Shown here in pieces: positions 13,066-18,608 of a stretch of 19,325 bases of DNA. The translations under genes were made by a program, and so were the position numbers. A model generated the notes under the pieces. That model did not search any database and was not told where the DNA came from. It saw nothing but the letters and a program-made list of their open reading frames with translations. Source of the DNA: Actinomycetes bacterium (GTDB lineage Bacteria > Actinomycetota > Actinomycetes > Actinomycetales > Actinomycetaceae); the NCBI GenBank assembly GCA_023387755.1, contig JAEWHO010000054.1, positions 1 to 19,325 on the forward strand, in the 5' to 3' direction. The first letter of the stretch is position 1. Each line of letters opens with the position of its first letter.

Positions 13066-14183
13066 GAGTCGATCACCTCGATCGGGTCGATGCGGCTGAT
13101 GGTGCGGATCGGGATGAGCCCGCCAAGGACGGTAAACACAATAAATGCGACTGTGAGGGCGCCGTAGATGGCCGGGTCGATCCTAAAGGGCATCGGCCCC
13201 TGCAACGCGATGCCCAATCCGGCCGCGGCGGCCAGGCCGAGGCCCACGCCGATGATCGCGAGCACGAGCGTCTGCATTACCCCGGAGGTGACGATATAGG
13301 ACGTGCGCACCCCCTGCGCCTTCATAATCCCGAAAATATGTTTCTTCTGGATGGTGAGGACGTACACGAAAATACCCAGCACGAGCGTCAAGATTGCAAT
13401 CAGTGAGCCGATCATGAGCCCGAAGGTCAGGTTTTGCGCGCGATACCCCGGCAGGTTATCCACAAAGTCGTCCGTCGCAATGACCTCCAAATCGTGGTCT
13501 GCGGCGGCGTCGATGAGTTCACTATTCGCGGCCTTATGCAGCACGACGGCGCTCGCCGCGCTCGGGCGCATTTCCCCGTAGGCGGCCTCAAAGGCCGGGC
13601 GCGTCATGGTGACGGTGGGGGTGGCCTGGAATCGGGAATGTGCCGAGATGCCCGTGATCGTCCAGATGGTGTCCACGTCGGGCAGGGTGAGGGTGTCCCC
13701 CATATGCAGGCCCTGGCGGACGAGCTCCGCGTCGATCACCAGTTCGTTATCGGCCGCTGGCAGCCTGCCGTCTTTGAGGGTGGGGGCCAGGGAGCCGTCC
13801 GGGTCAAGGCCGAAAATGAAAACATTCTCGCGGGTGTCCTCGCCGTCGTCGTCGCTGTTGTCCTCACCGGTGCCGTCGTCCTCACTTCCGGGCACATTCA
13901 GCACGCTCGGAGTGACGCTGAGCAGCCCGTAATCGGAGCTGTGCGCGGTGATGGCGTCGAGCGCTTCTTGGTCGATATACGAGGCGGTGGGGCTCTTATT
14001 GGCGTCTTTCGTCATCACCAAGCTGTGCGCTTTCCAGCCCTCAATCGCTTCGGTGTACGACGACGATAGTCCGTGCGCCAGCCCGGTCAGGAAGTAGACC
14101 AGGAAGCTGACCAGGAAGATCACGACGGTGATGAGGATGAAGCGCGCGCGAGAATGGCGGATCTCTCTGAGCGCGAGGAACAT
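13062..14183 (-). CDS. FtsX-like/MacB-type ABC transporter permease
   Basis: 373 residues with the MacB/FtsX layout: one membrane helix near the N-terminus (about 13-35), a large extracytoplasmic domain (36-250), then three helices (about 252-277, 299-328, 338-359). The C-terminus has the family end PIRTISRIDPIEVI. A run of acidic residues at 101-118 lies in the external domain, in a loop. The AGAAAGG 7 bases upstream supports the ATG at 14183. It pairs with the overlapping ATPase gene and may export a lipid or peptide, or signal to envelope enzymes, but the cargo is unknown. I do not know this pair from this locus in M. tuberculosis, so it may be a lineage-specific addition. A perfect DnaA box lies inside the gene. 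Confidence 0.9.
   Translation of the reverse strand: MFLALREIRHSRARFILITVVIFLVSFLVYFLTGLAHGLSSSYTEAIEGWKAHSLVMTKDANKSPTASYIDQEALDAITAHSSDYGLLSVTPSVLNVPGSEDDGTGEDNSDDDGEDTRENVFIFGLDPDGSLAPTLKDGRLPAADNELVIDAELVRQGLHMGDTLTLPDVDTIWTITGISAHSRFQATPTVTMTRPAFEAAYGEMRPSAASAVVLHKAANSELIDAAADHDLEVIATDDFVDNLPGYRAQNLTFGLMIGSLIAILTLVLGIFVYVLTIQKKHIFGIMKAQGVRTSYIVTSGVMQTLVLAIIGVGLGLAAAAGLGIALQGPMPFRIDPAIYGALTVAFIVFTVLGGLIPIRTISRIDPIEVIDS
13456..13464 (+). other. Perfect DnaA-box sequence inside the permease gene
   Basis: TTATCCACA, the exact consensus DnaA box, occurs on the plus strand within the permease coding region. A single copy in coding DNA can be chance, but two more perfect copies lie about 0.8-0.9 kb away. 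Confidence 0.4.
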
Positions 14184-14294
14184 GCGGGGGCCTTTCTGTC
14201 GGTGGCGCTATCGCCGCAACTACTTTGACACGGCGTCGATAAAATCGCGAGTGGAAGGTTAAGGAACACTTCACGAGTTACGCCGGCCGCCGAC

Positions 14295-14382
14295 TTATCC
14301 ACAGCCCTATCCCCAGGTGGGGATAACTTACAGCTATGTAACTACACGCCTGTGGTTCGACCATGAACACACCTGTGGATAA
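14295..14382. other. DnaA-box cluster upstream of the ABC permease gene
   Basis: Within 88 bases there are a perfect TTATCCACA (14295-14303, plus), a one-mismatch box TTATCCCCA (14318-14326, minus), a weak box (14351-14359) and a perfect box on the minus strand (TGTGGATAA, 14374-14382). TATCCCCA (14308-14315) and TGGGGATA (14318-14325) also form a perfect palindrome. Two near-identical 12-mers, ACACGCCTGTGG (14344) and ACACACCTGTGG (14367), lie 23 bases apart, the same distance as between the first two boxes. This is the core of the 14184-14442 gene-free stretch, which otherwise holds the permease ribosome binding site and no ORF. The expected oriC is beyond gyrA to the right, so this would be an additional DnaA-binding site. 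Confidence 0.55.
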
Positions 14383-14383
14383 G

Positions 14384-14400
14384 AAAATATGCCGTATTTT
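14384..14400. repeat. AT-rich inverted repeat next to the DnaA boxes
   Basis: AAAATA (14384-14389) and TATTTT (14395-14400) form a perfect inverted repeat around TGCCG, directly beside the perfect DnaA box at 14374-14382. The stretch 14380-14412 is strikingly AT-rich for this GC-rich window. It could be an operator or an easily melted element. Confidence 0.5.
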
Positions 14401-14442
14401 TGCAGGTTTTCTGCACCGTTGGCTCCCCGAGCCCCGGGCCTT

Positions 14443-15294
14443 TTACATCAGCAGGGAGGTTACCCCGGCGTACATGAACCCGCCCAGCAGTACCGCAATA
14501 ACCGCGAGCGCAACATACGCTAGGCCGGGGTGGCGGCGGCGGTGGGCCCACACCATCACCCAGGTTGCGAGTGCGCCGATGAGGAGTCCGCCGAGGTGGG
14601 CCTGCCAGGCGATGCCGGGGACGACGAATCCGTAGACCACATTCAACCCGATAAGGACAAGGAGGGAGCGCACGTCCGCATTGGCGGCTCGCGAGAGCAC
14701 AAAGAGAGCACCGAGTAGCCCGAAGATTGCGCCCGATGCACCCACGACGGGTTGCAGCAGTGCCTGCGGGGTCACCAGTGACCAGGCTACGAGTGCTGCG
14801 GCCCCGCCGAGCGCGGAGAGCAGGTATAGCAGGGCAAAGCGCAGCCGCCCGAGTACCGGTTCGAGCGCCTGCCCGAGCATCCACAGCCCCATCATGTTGA
14901 GTAGCAGGTGGATGCCGTCGGCATGGAGGAAGGCAGAGGTGAGGATCCGCCAGGGCTGGGCGACCGTCAGGATCGGCACATAGGCGCCGTAGTGGACGGG
15001 GAAAACCCAACCGAGGAGGTACACGGCCACGCAGATCCCAACGAGGGTGTGCGTGATAACCGGTTTTGTACTCCGCCCCAGCACGGCACCCGCCTTGGTG
15101 CGCGCTCGCGGCGCGGTGGCGCGGAAGGCTTTGTCGCAGTCGGGGCAGCGCACCCCCACGGGCGCTGGCCGTTGGCAGCGGGCACAGACGGGGCTCCCGC
15201 AGCGCTGGCAGAGGATATAGCTGACCTCATCGGGGTGCCGCGGGCAGCGCCCGGCCCCGGATTCGGGGTTCCCGGAGATTCCGTAGGCGGTCAT
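14443..15294 (-). CDS. Rhomboid family intramembrane serine protease with N-terminal zinc-binding region
   Basis: 283 residues. The first 55 contain C17-x2-H20, C29-x2-C32, C37-x2-C40 and C50-x2-C53, a B-box-like zinc-binding arrangement facing the cytoplasm. Six or seven membrane helices follow from about residue 80. The rhomboid core has HADGIHLLLNMMGLW (124-138) with the oxyanion Asn133, GASGAIFG (185-192) with nucleophile Ser187, and His233 in AWQAHLGG. These proteases cut substrates within the membrane; the substrate is unknown. GGGAGGA lies only about 3 bases before the ATG. Rhomboids next to ppiA occur in other Actinobacteria. A hairpin separates it from ppiA upstream on the same strand, so it may depend on read-through. 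Confidence 0.92.
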   Translation of the reverse strand: MTAYGISGNPESGAGRCPRHPDEVSYILCQRCGSPVCARCQRPAPVGVRCPDCDKAFRATAPRARTKAGAVLGRSTKPVITHTLVGICVAVYLLGWVFPVHYGAYVPILTVAQPWRILTSAFLHADGIHLLLNMMGLWMLGQALEPVLGRLRFALLYLLSALGGAAALVAWSLVTPQALLQPVVGASGAIFGLLGALFVLSRAANADVRSLLVLIGLNVVYGFVVPGIAWQAHLGGLLIGALATWVMVWAHRRRHPGLAYVALAVIAVLLGGFMYAGVTSLLM

Positions 15295-15321
15295 AATCCT
15301 CCCGTTTATCGACGACGACGG

Positions 15322-15341
15322 GGGCGGCCCGCAGGCCGCCC
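15322..15341 (-). terminator. Hairpin after ppiA
   Basis: GGGCGGCC (15322-15329) and GGCCGCCC (15334-15341) pair perfectly around CGCA, starting 9 bases after the ppiA stop. There is no T-tract. The rhomboid gene begins 27 bases further on, so it may act as a partial terminator or attenuator. Confidence 0.6.
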
Positions 15342-15350
15342 AGTCCTCGC

Positions 15351-15869
15351 TTACTCTTCGATGCTGATAGAGGAGATAACAACGTCCTCTAGCGGACGGT
15401 CCCGCTGCGTCTGGACGTTGGCGATCGCGTCGACTACGGCGCGAGAATCGTCGTCGAGCACTTTACCGAAGATGGTGTGGTTGCCCATGAGCCACGGGGT
15501 GGGGGCGACGGTGATGAAAAACTGAGAACCGTTGGTGCCGTGGCCGCCGCGCTTACCGGCGTTCGCCATGGCCAGTACGTAGGGTTCGTTGAAGTTTAGT
15601 TCCGGGTGGATTTCGTCGTCGAAGACGTAGCCGGGGCCGCCGGTGCCGGTGCCGAGCGGGTCGCCGCCTTGGATCATGAAGTTCGGGATTACCCGGTGGA
15701 AAATGACGCCGTCGTAGAGCGGGTCGGTGCTGGTGGCGCCGGTGGCCGGGTTGGTCCATTCCCGCCCGCCGGTGGCGAGGTCGGTGAAGTTCTTGACCGT
15801 CACCGGGGCGTGGTTGGGGAAGAGCTCGAGCTGGATATCTCCGAGGGAGGTATGAATCGTTGCTTTCAT
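15351..15869 (-). CDS. ppiA: PpiA: cyclophilin-type peptidyl-prolyl cis-trans isomerase
   Basis: 172 residues, a compact single-domain cyclophilin without signal peptide, so cytoplasmic. Signature stretches are FHRVIPNFMIQGGDP (57-71) with catalytic Arg59, NGSQFFITVAPTPWL (113-127) with Trp126, and HTIFGKV (131-137). It catalyses proline cis-trans isomerisation during folding. The ATG at 15869 is chosen because MKATIHTSLGDI is the family N-terminus; the reading frame stays open far upstream, but that part is non-homologous and antisense to the next gene. A GGGAG lies about 10 bases upstream. Rv0009 (ppiA) occupies the same region in M. tuberculosis. Confidence 0.95.
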   Translation of the reverse strand: MKATIHTSLGDIQLELFPNHAPVTVKNFTDLATGGREWTNPATGATSTDPLYDGVIFHRVIPNFMIQGGDPLGTGTGGPGYVFDDEIHPELNFNEPYVLAMANAGKRGGHGTNGSQFFITVAPTPWLMGNHTIFGKVLDDDSRAVVDAIANVQTQRDRPLEDVVISSISIEE

Positions 15870-16052
15870 AGTTGCTAGTCTCCCACGTTCGGCCCGCCGC
15901 TGTATCGCTGCGACGCTAGCAGCGAAATTCCGGCGTACAATCGCGTTCTTTACGCGCTTCGCCCTGCGAGCTGCTAAAGAACAAGGCAGAATGGACACTA
16001 GCAACCGTGTCAACTCCGGCACGGTGGTAATCGATGACGACGAGGAGTCCGG
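15870..16052. promoter_or_regulatory. Divergent regulatory region between ppiA and the 355-aa gene
   Basis: 183 bases between two divergent starts. The minus-strand ppiA start is preceded by GAGACT then AGCAACT directly before the ATG. On the plus strand GACACT then AGCAAC occurs at 15994-16005. These resemble the bases before trpG and could be -10 regions, but no good -35 boxes are visible. GAGGAG (16042-16047) is the ribosome binding site of the plus-strand gene, 5 bases before its ATG. Confidence 0.4.
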
Positions 16053-17120
16053 ATGTCGTTCAACAAGAAGAAGAAGATCCAAGCCAAGGCTGGCGTCTCC
16101 GCTAAGGCCGCCCGCTCGGCGGTCAAAGATGCCGGCAGCCTCATCGGCGACCAGGCCAGTGACCTCACCAGGGCTGCTGCCGATTACTTCAATCAGGCGC
16201 AGAAGTGGGCTGAGCCCCGGATGCAGGACGCCGTGTCCAATATTAAGGACGGTGCGCAGCGCGCTAGCCGCGAGACCGTGAAGTTCGCGGCCCCCAAGAT
16301 TGAAAAGGCCACCGAGGCGGTCCGCCCGAAGATCGATCACGCCTACGATGCGATCTCCGAGGACTATCTGCCGCGTATCCAGAAGGCCATGCACGACGCC
16401 GCTAAGGCGGCCGGCTCCACTAAGGGGCTGGATAAGAAAGCCAAGAAGGCCGGCAAGGCCGCGAAGAAGGCACTGGCTAAGAGCCAGAAGAAGAACACCG
16501 CTGCCCGCACCTTCGGGTGGATTCTGGTCGGTACCGTCGCCGCTGGCGCCGGCTACCTGCTGTGGCGGCGCACCCAGCCGGTGGAGGATCCGTGGGCGGA
16601 GGAGTACTGGAATGACTCCGCGAACACCACTGCCCCGGCTGGCGCACACGCTGAAACCAAGGGCGAGGTGAAGGCCGAGAAGGCGCTAGATAACCTCAAG
16701 GATGGCGCTAAGAAAGCCGCCGACGCCGTTGCTGCTAAGGCCGAAGATCTCAAGGAGAAGGCCGCGGACGTCAAGGCTAAGGTGAGCGAAGCCGTCGCGG
16801 AGAAGACCGAAGAGGTTAAGGCCAAGACGGAGGCCGTCAAGGAGGACCACGAGGCGAAGAAGGCTGAGAAGTCTGCCGCCGCTGAGGTGAAGGCAACCCA
16901 GCCCGCCGGTGGCCTGTCCACTCCTAAGCCTGCCCCGGCCCCAAAGCCAGCTCCGGCACCGAAACCGGCCCCGGCACCGAAACCGGCCCCGGCACCGAAG
17001 CCTGCTCCCAAGCCCGCTGACGACGGTAAGCTCGGCGAGGTCCGCGAGAACCTCAAGGACGCTGCCGCCCAGGCCAAGGAAGCGGTAGAGAAGAAGGCCG
17101 ACGACATCAAGAAGAAGTAG
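16053..17120 (+). CDS. Lys/Ala-rich membrane protein of unknown function with KPAPAP repeats
   Basis: 355 residues, not recognised as a named protein. Residues 1-148 are basic and amphipathic-helical, with many AxKA patterns. One membrane helix (about 153-170) ends in GAGYLLWRR, followed by VEDPWAEEYW (177-186). Residues 200-285 are charged helical repeats of the LEA/apolipoprotein type (KAADAVAAKAEDLKEKAADV). Residues 291-322 are PKPAPA repeats, and the end is another amphipathic helix with a Lys tail. The Trp motifs after the helix resemble the 50-residue DLW-39-type protein encoded at 17513-17665. Good coding evidence: a strong ribosome binding site and consistent GC3 use. The Lys/Ala/Pro make-up resembles histone H1-like tails or wall-spanning linkers; both are guesses. 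A very strong hairpin ends the transcription unit. Confidence 0.85.
   Translation: MSFNKKKKIQAKAGVSAKAARSAVKDAGSLIGDQASDLTRAAADYFNQAQKWAEPRMQDAVSNIKDGAQRASRETVKFAAPKIEKATEAVRPKIDHAYDAISEDYLPRIQKAMHDAAKAAGSTKGLDKKAKKAGKAAKKALAKSQKKNTAARTFGWILVGTVAAGAGYLLWRRTQPVEDPWAEEYWNDSANTTAPAGAHAETKGEVKAEKALDNLKDGAKKAADAVAAKAEDLKEKAADVKAKVSEAVAEKTEEVKAKTEAVKEDHEAKKAEKSAAAEVKATQPAGGLSTPKPAPAPKPAPAPKPAPAPKPAPAPKPAPKPADDGKLGEVRENLKDAAAQAKEAVEKKADDIKKK
16923..17018 (+). repeat. 18-bp tandem repeats encoding PKPAPA
   Basis: About five in-frame 18-base units run from 16923, at 16923, 16941, 16959, 16977 and a partial one at 16995. The third and fourth units are identical and the others differ at wobble positions. 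They encode (PKPAPA)n, a stiff Pro-rich linker. Copy number is likely to vary between strains. Confidence 0.9.
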
Positions 17121-17207
17121 TCGCCGATTGCCCTAGTCTGCCGCCTCCGGACGGGTCTCTTACCCAGCCGGAACCCGCTGGCGGCTAGGCCGCATAGGCG
17201 AACTGCC

Positions 17208-17259
17208 CGCGACAGCGGCGGGGTGAGGTCCACCAGGGTCTCACCCCGCCGCTGTCGCG
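17208..17259. terminator. Very strong bidirectional hairpin
   Basis: A perfect 20-bp inverted repeat (17208-17227 with 17240-17259) encloses a 12-base loop. It stands between the plus-strand 355-aa gene and the minus-strand tRNA-Ala, so it can stop both directions. There is no T-tract. The remaining bases of 17121-17344 hold no gene that I can support. Confidence 0.8.
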
Positions 17260-17344
17260 TCTACTGCTGAAATGTTCTGGGCCCTAGTGTGTTTGCTTCG
17301 AGTGTTGATGTGGACTCCTCTGTTGAGCCTCAGCCCAAACTAAA

Positions 17345-17380
17345 ACGCCCTGGCACGGTGACGTCGCCATGCCAGGGCGT
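17345..17380 (-). terminator. Intrinsic terminator of the tRNA-Ile/DLW-39/tRNA-Ala unit
   Basis: An 11-bp perfect stem (ACGCCCTGGCA at 17345-17355 with TGCCAGGGCGT at 17370-17380) encloses a 14-base loop that itself can form a smaller hairpin. On the minus strand the stem runs into a TTTTA tract. It begins 3 bases beyond the encoded CCA of tRNA-Ala. Confidence 0.85.
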
Positions 17381-17382
17381 GT

Positions 17383-17458
17383 TGGTGGAGCCAACGGGAC
17401 TCGAACCCGTAACCCTCTGCTTGCAAAGCAGATGCGCTACCAATTGCGCCATGGCCCC
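17383..17458 (-). tRNA. tRNA-Ala (anticodon TGC)
   Basis: 76 bases on the minus strand including an encoded CCA (17383-17385). The acceptor stem GGGGCCA pairs with TGGCTCC with one G-T wobble. The D arm contains AATTGGTAGCGC, the anticodon loop TTTGCAA sits between TCTGC and GCAGA, and the T loop is GGTTCGAGTCC. Anticodon TGC reads alanine codons. It is the last gene of the tRNA-Ile unit. A TTGACT (17484-17489) upstream could be a weak separate -35, but no good -10 accompanies it. Confidence 0.97.
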
Positions 17459-17512
17459 TTGAGGTGTGCCGACCGGTTGAACCAGTCAACAACCGAGGAC
17501 GCGGAAACCGAC

Positions 17513-17665
17513 TTATTTTTGGAAGGCGATGAAATCTTCCGGGGTCTCACCGAAGCTGTCGGTGACTTCTTCCCAAATATCGCGTTCTTCGCGTTCCTGT
17601 TGAATTTTAAGCCAGAGGGCGTAGCCTGCAGCCGAAGCAGCTGCGAGCATCAATACCTTCTTCAT
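17513..17665 (-). CDS. DLW-39 family small membrane protein (50 aa)
   Basis: 50 residues, located between two tRNA genes. It begins MKKVLMLAAASAAGYALWLK, a short hydrophobic segment, followed by a charged helix and the tryptophan motif DIWEEVTD (29-36), then GETPEDFIAF. This matches the small actinobacterial proteins called DLW-39 family, usually found near gyrA; here the motif is Asp-Ile-Trp. Function is unknown. An excellent ribosome binding site AAGGAGG lies 6 bases before the ATG. The start is only 24 bases downstream of tRNA-Ile, and the stop is 54 bases before tRNA-Ala, so its message is almost surely released from a mixed transcript by tRNA processing. A small 6-bp hairpin (17474-17495) lies between it and tRNA-Ala. 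Confidence 0.88.
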   Translation of the reverse strand: MKKVLMLAAASAAGYALWLKIQQEREERDIWEEVTDSFGETPEDFIAFQK

Positions 17666-17689
17666 GGTGCCCTCCTTGGGTTCCTGCAG

Positions 17690-17763
17690 TGGGCCTAGCT
17701 GGACTCGAACCAGCGACCTCTTCCTTATCAGGGAAGCACTCTAACCGACTGAGCTATAGGCCC
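17690..17763 (-). tRNA. tRNA-Ile (anticodon GAT)
   Basis: 74 bases on the minus strand without an encoded CCA. Acceptor GGGCCTA pairs perfectly with TAGGCCC. The anticodon loop CTGATAA sits between CTTCC and GGAAG, and the T loop is GGTTCGAGTCC. Anticodon GAT reads isoleucine codons. The tRNA-Ile/tRNA-Ala order downstream of gyrA and the DUF3566 gene equals ileT-alaT of M. tuberculosis. Confidence 0.97.
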
Positions 17764-17797
17764 GACCTGGCACCCACTAAAAAGTGGCTGCCGAATG

Positions 17798-17827
17798 AGA
17801 ATATCCCATTTACCGCAGCAAACCCAA
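17798..17827 (-). promoter_or_regulatory. Candidate promoter of the tRNA-Ile unit
   Basis: On the minus strand TTGGGT (17822-17827) and TATTCT (17798-17803) are 18 bases apart, and the -10 ends 34 bases upstream of the mature tRNA. The leader contains a hairpin, GGCA/TGCC and CCACT/AGTGG around a short A/T loop (17769-17793), typical of tRNA precursor leaders. Confidence 0.5.
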
Positions 17828-17882
17828 ACTGGCTTAGCGTGTTCCCCATCACCCGCGCGAATTCAGGGCTGGCGGCTAATAA

Positions 17883-17916
17883 CAGTGGCGGCGGAACAAG
17901 CGTTCCGCCGCCACTG
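17883..17916 (-). terminator. Terminator of gyrA-DUF3566
   Basis: A perfect 15-bp stem (17883-17897 with 17902-17916) with a 4-base loop begins 21 bases after the DUF3566 stop. On the minus strand it is followed by TTATT, giving an intrinsic terminator. Confidence 0.88.
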
Positions 17917-17936
17917 CGTCGTCGTCGACGATCGGT

Positions 17937-18608
17937 TTACTCCTCCACGAGGGTAACGTGAATGCCACCCACCAAAGAGGCGATGACGTTGTAAATGAAG
18001 GCGCAGATCGTGGCCAGCGCGGTCAGCAGCAGCACGTTAATACCGGCGATCACGGTCGCTAGAGAGATGATCTTGTCAAAGTGCAGGTATCCGAGCAGTT
18101 TACCGATATCCCCGGAGGTCGTATCGACCTCACCCACGATCTCGGTAATTGAGGAGAAGACACCTAGGGAATCCAGCAGCAGCCAGCCGAGGGCCGCGGC
18201 GATTACCATCATGACGCCCAAAGCAATCGACATTAAGAACGCATATTTCATAACGCTCCACGGGTCGATCCGCTGGACCACGCGATAATCGGTGACAATA
18301 CCGGTGGTGAGGCCGGTTCCGCGGCGCTGCGGGGTGGAATCTTCCACGGCTGACTCCTTGAGGGGAACATGGGTGGTCACATCTGCCACCTGCAACTGGT
18401 CGGTGGCGTGAGCAGGCTCGGTGCGGTACTCGGGGAATACCGCCTCCACCGGCTCCGGTTCAGACAGCACCGGCGTGGTACTACCGGCCACATCCTCCTG
18501 GGTAGGGGCTGGCGGAATCGCCTCCGGCATCGGCTCTTCAGGGGGCGCGGGAGGCGCGTCCGGTGTGGACTCCAGCTCCGGTTCTTCCGCGTTATTCTTA
18601 TCAGTCAT
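17937..18608 (-). CDS. DUF3566 family membrane protein
   Basis: 223 residues. Residues 1-95 are acidic, Pro/Glu-rich and probably disordered in the cytoplasm. The DUF3566 domain follows, starting near VQRIDPWSVMKYAF, with two membrane helices (about 121-146 and 182-210) and a conserved end GGIHVTLVEE. The function is unknown; the gene follows gyrA in most Actinobacteria (Rv0007 in M. tuberculosis). Its ATG shares one base with the gyrA stop (TAATG), so it is translationally coupled to gyrase and must be transcribed with it. The terminator just downstream closes this unit. Confidence 0.93.
   Translation of the reverse strand: MTDKNNAEEPELESTPDAPPAPPEEPMPEAIPPAPTQEDVAGSTTPVLSEPEPVEAVFPEYRTEPAHATDQLQVADVTTHVPLKESAVEDSTPQRRGTGLTTGIVTDYRVVQRIDPWSVMKYAFLMSIALGVMMVIAAALGWLLLDSLGVFSSITEIVGEVDTTSGDIGKLLGYLHFDKIISLATVIAGINVLLLTALATICAFIYNVIASLVGGIHVTLVEE

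Noticed and set aside
14295..14412. The DnaA-box cluster as the chromosomal oriC
   Set aside because: Too few boxes, not beside dnaA or dnaN, and gyrA indicates the usual origin to the right. Kept only as an extra DnaA site.
15991..16281. 96-residue plus-strand frame starting before the 355-aa gene
   Set aside because: It overlaps the real gene in another frame and becomes an Arg/Pro-rich string typical of a shadow frame.
15870..16649. Open frame extending ppiA upstream to a 432-residue protein
   Set aside because: The added part lies antisense to the 355-aa gene and has no cyclophilin similarity; the family start is at 15869.
16923..17018. CRISPR-like array
   Set aside because: The 18-base units are contiguous, in frame and encode PKPAPA, with no spacers.
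16553..17233. Minus-strand 226-residue frame with Gly/Ala repeats opposite the 355-aa gene
   Set aside because: It is the mirror of the PKPAPA repeats on the coding strand, without a ribosome binding site or known domain.
17369..17961. Two plus-strand frames crossing the tRNA genes
   Set aside because: They read through tRNA-Ala, tRNA-Ile and the opposite-strand small gene, producing the familiar spurious peptides seen over tRNA genes.
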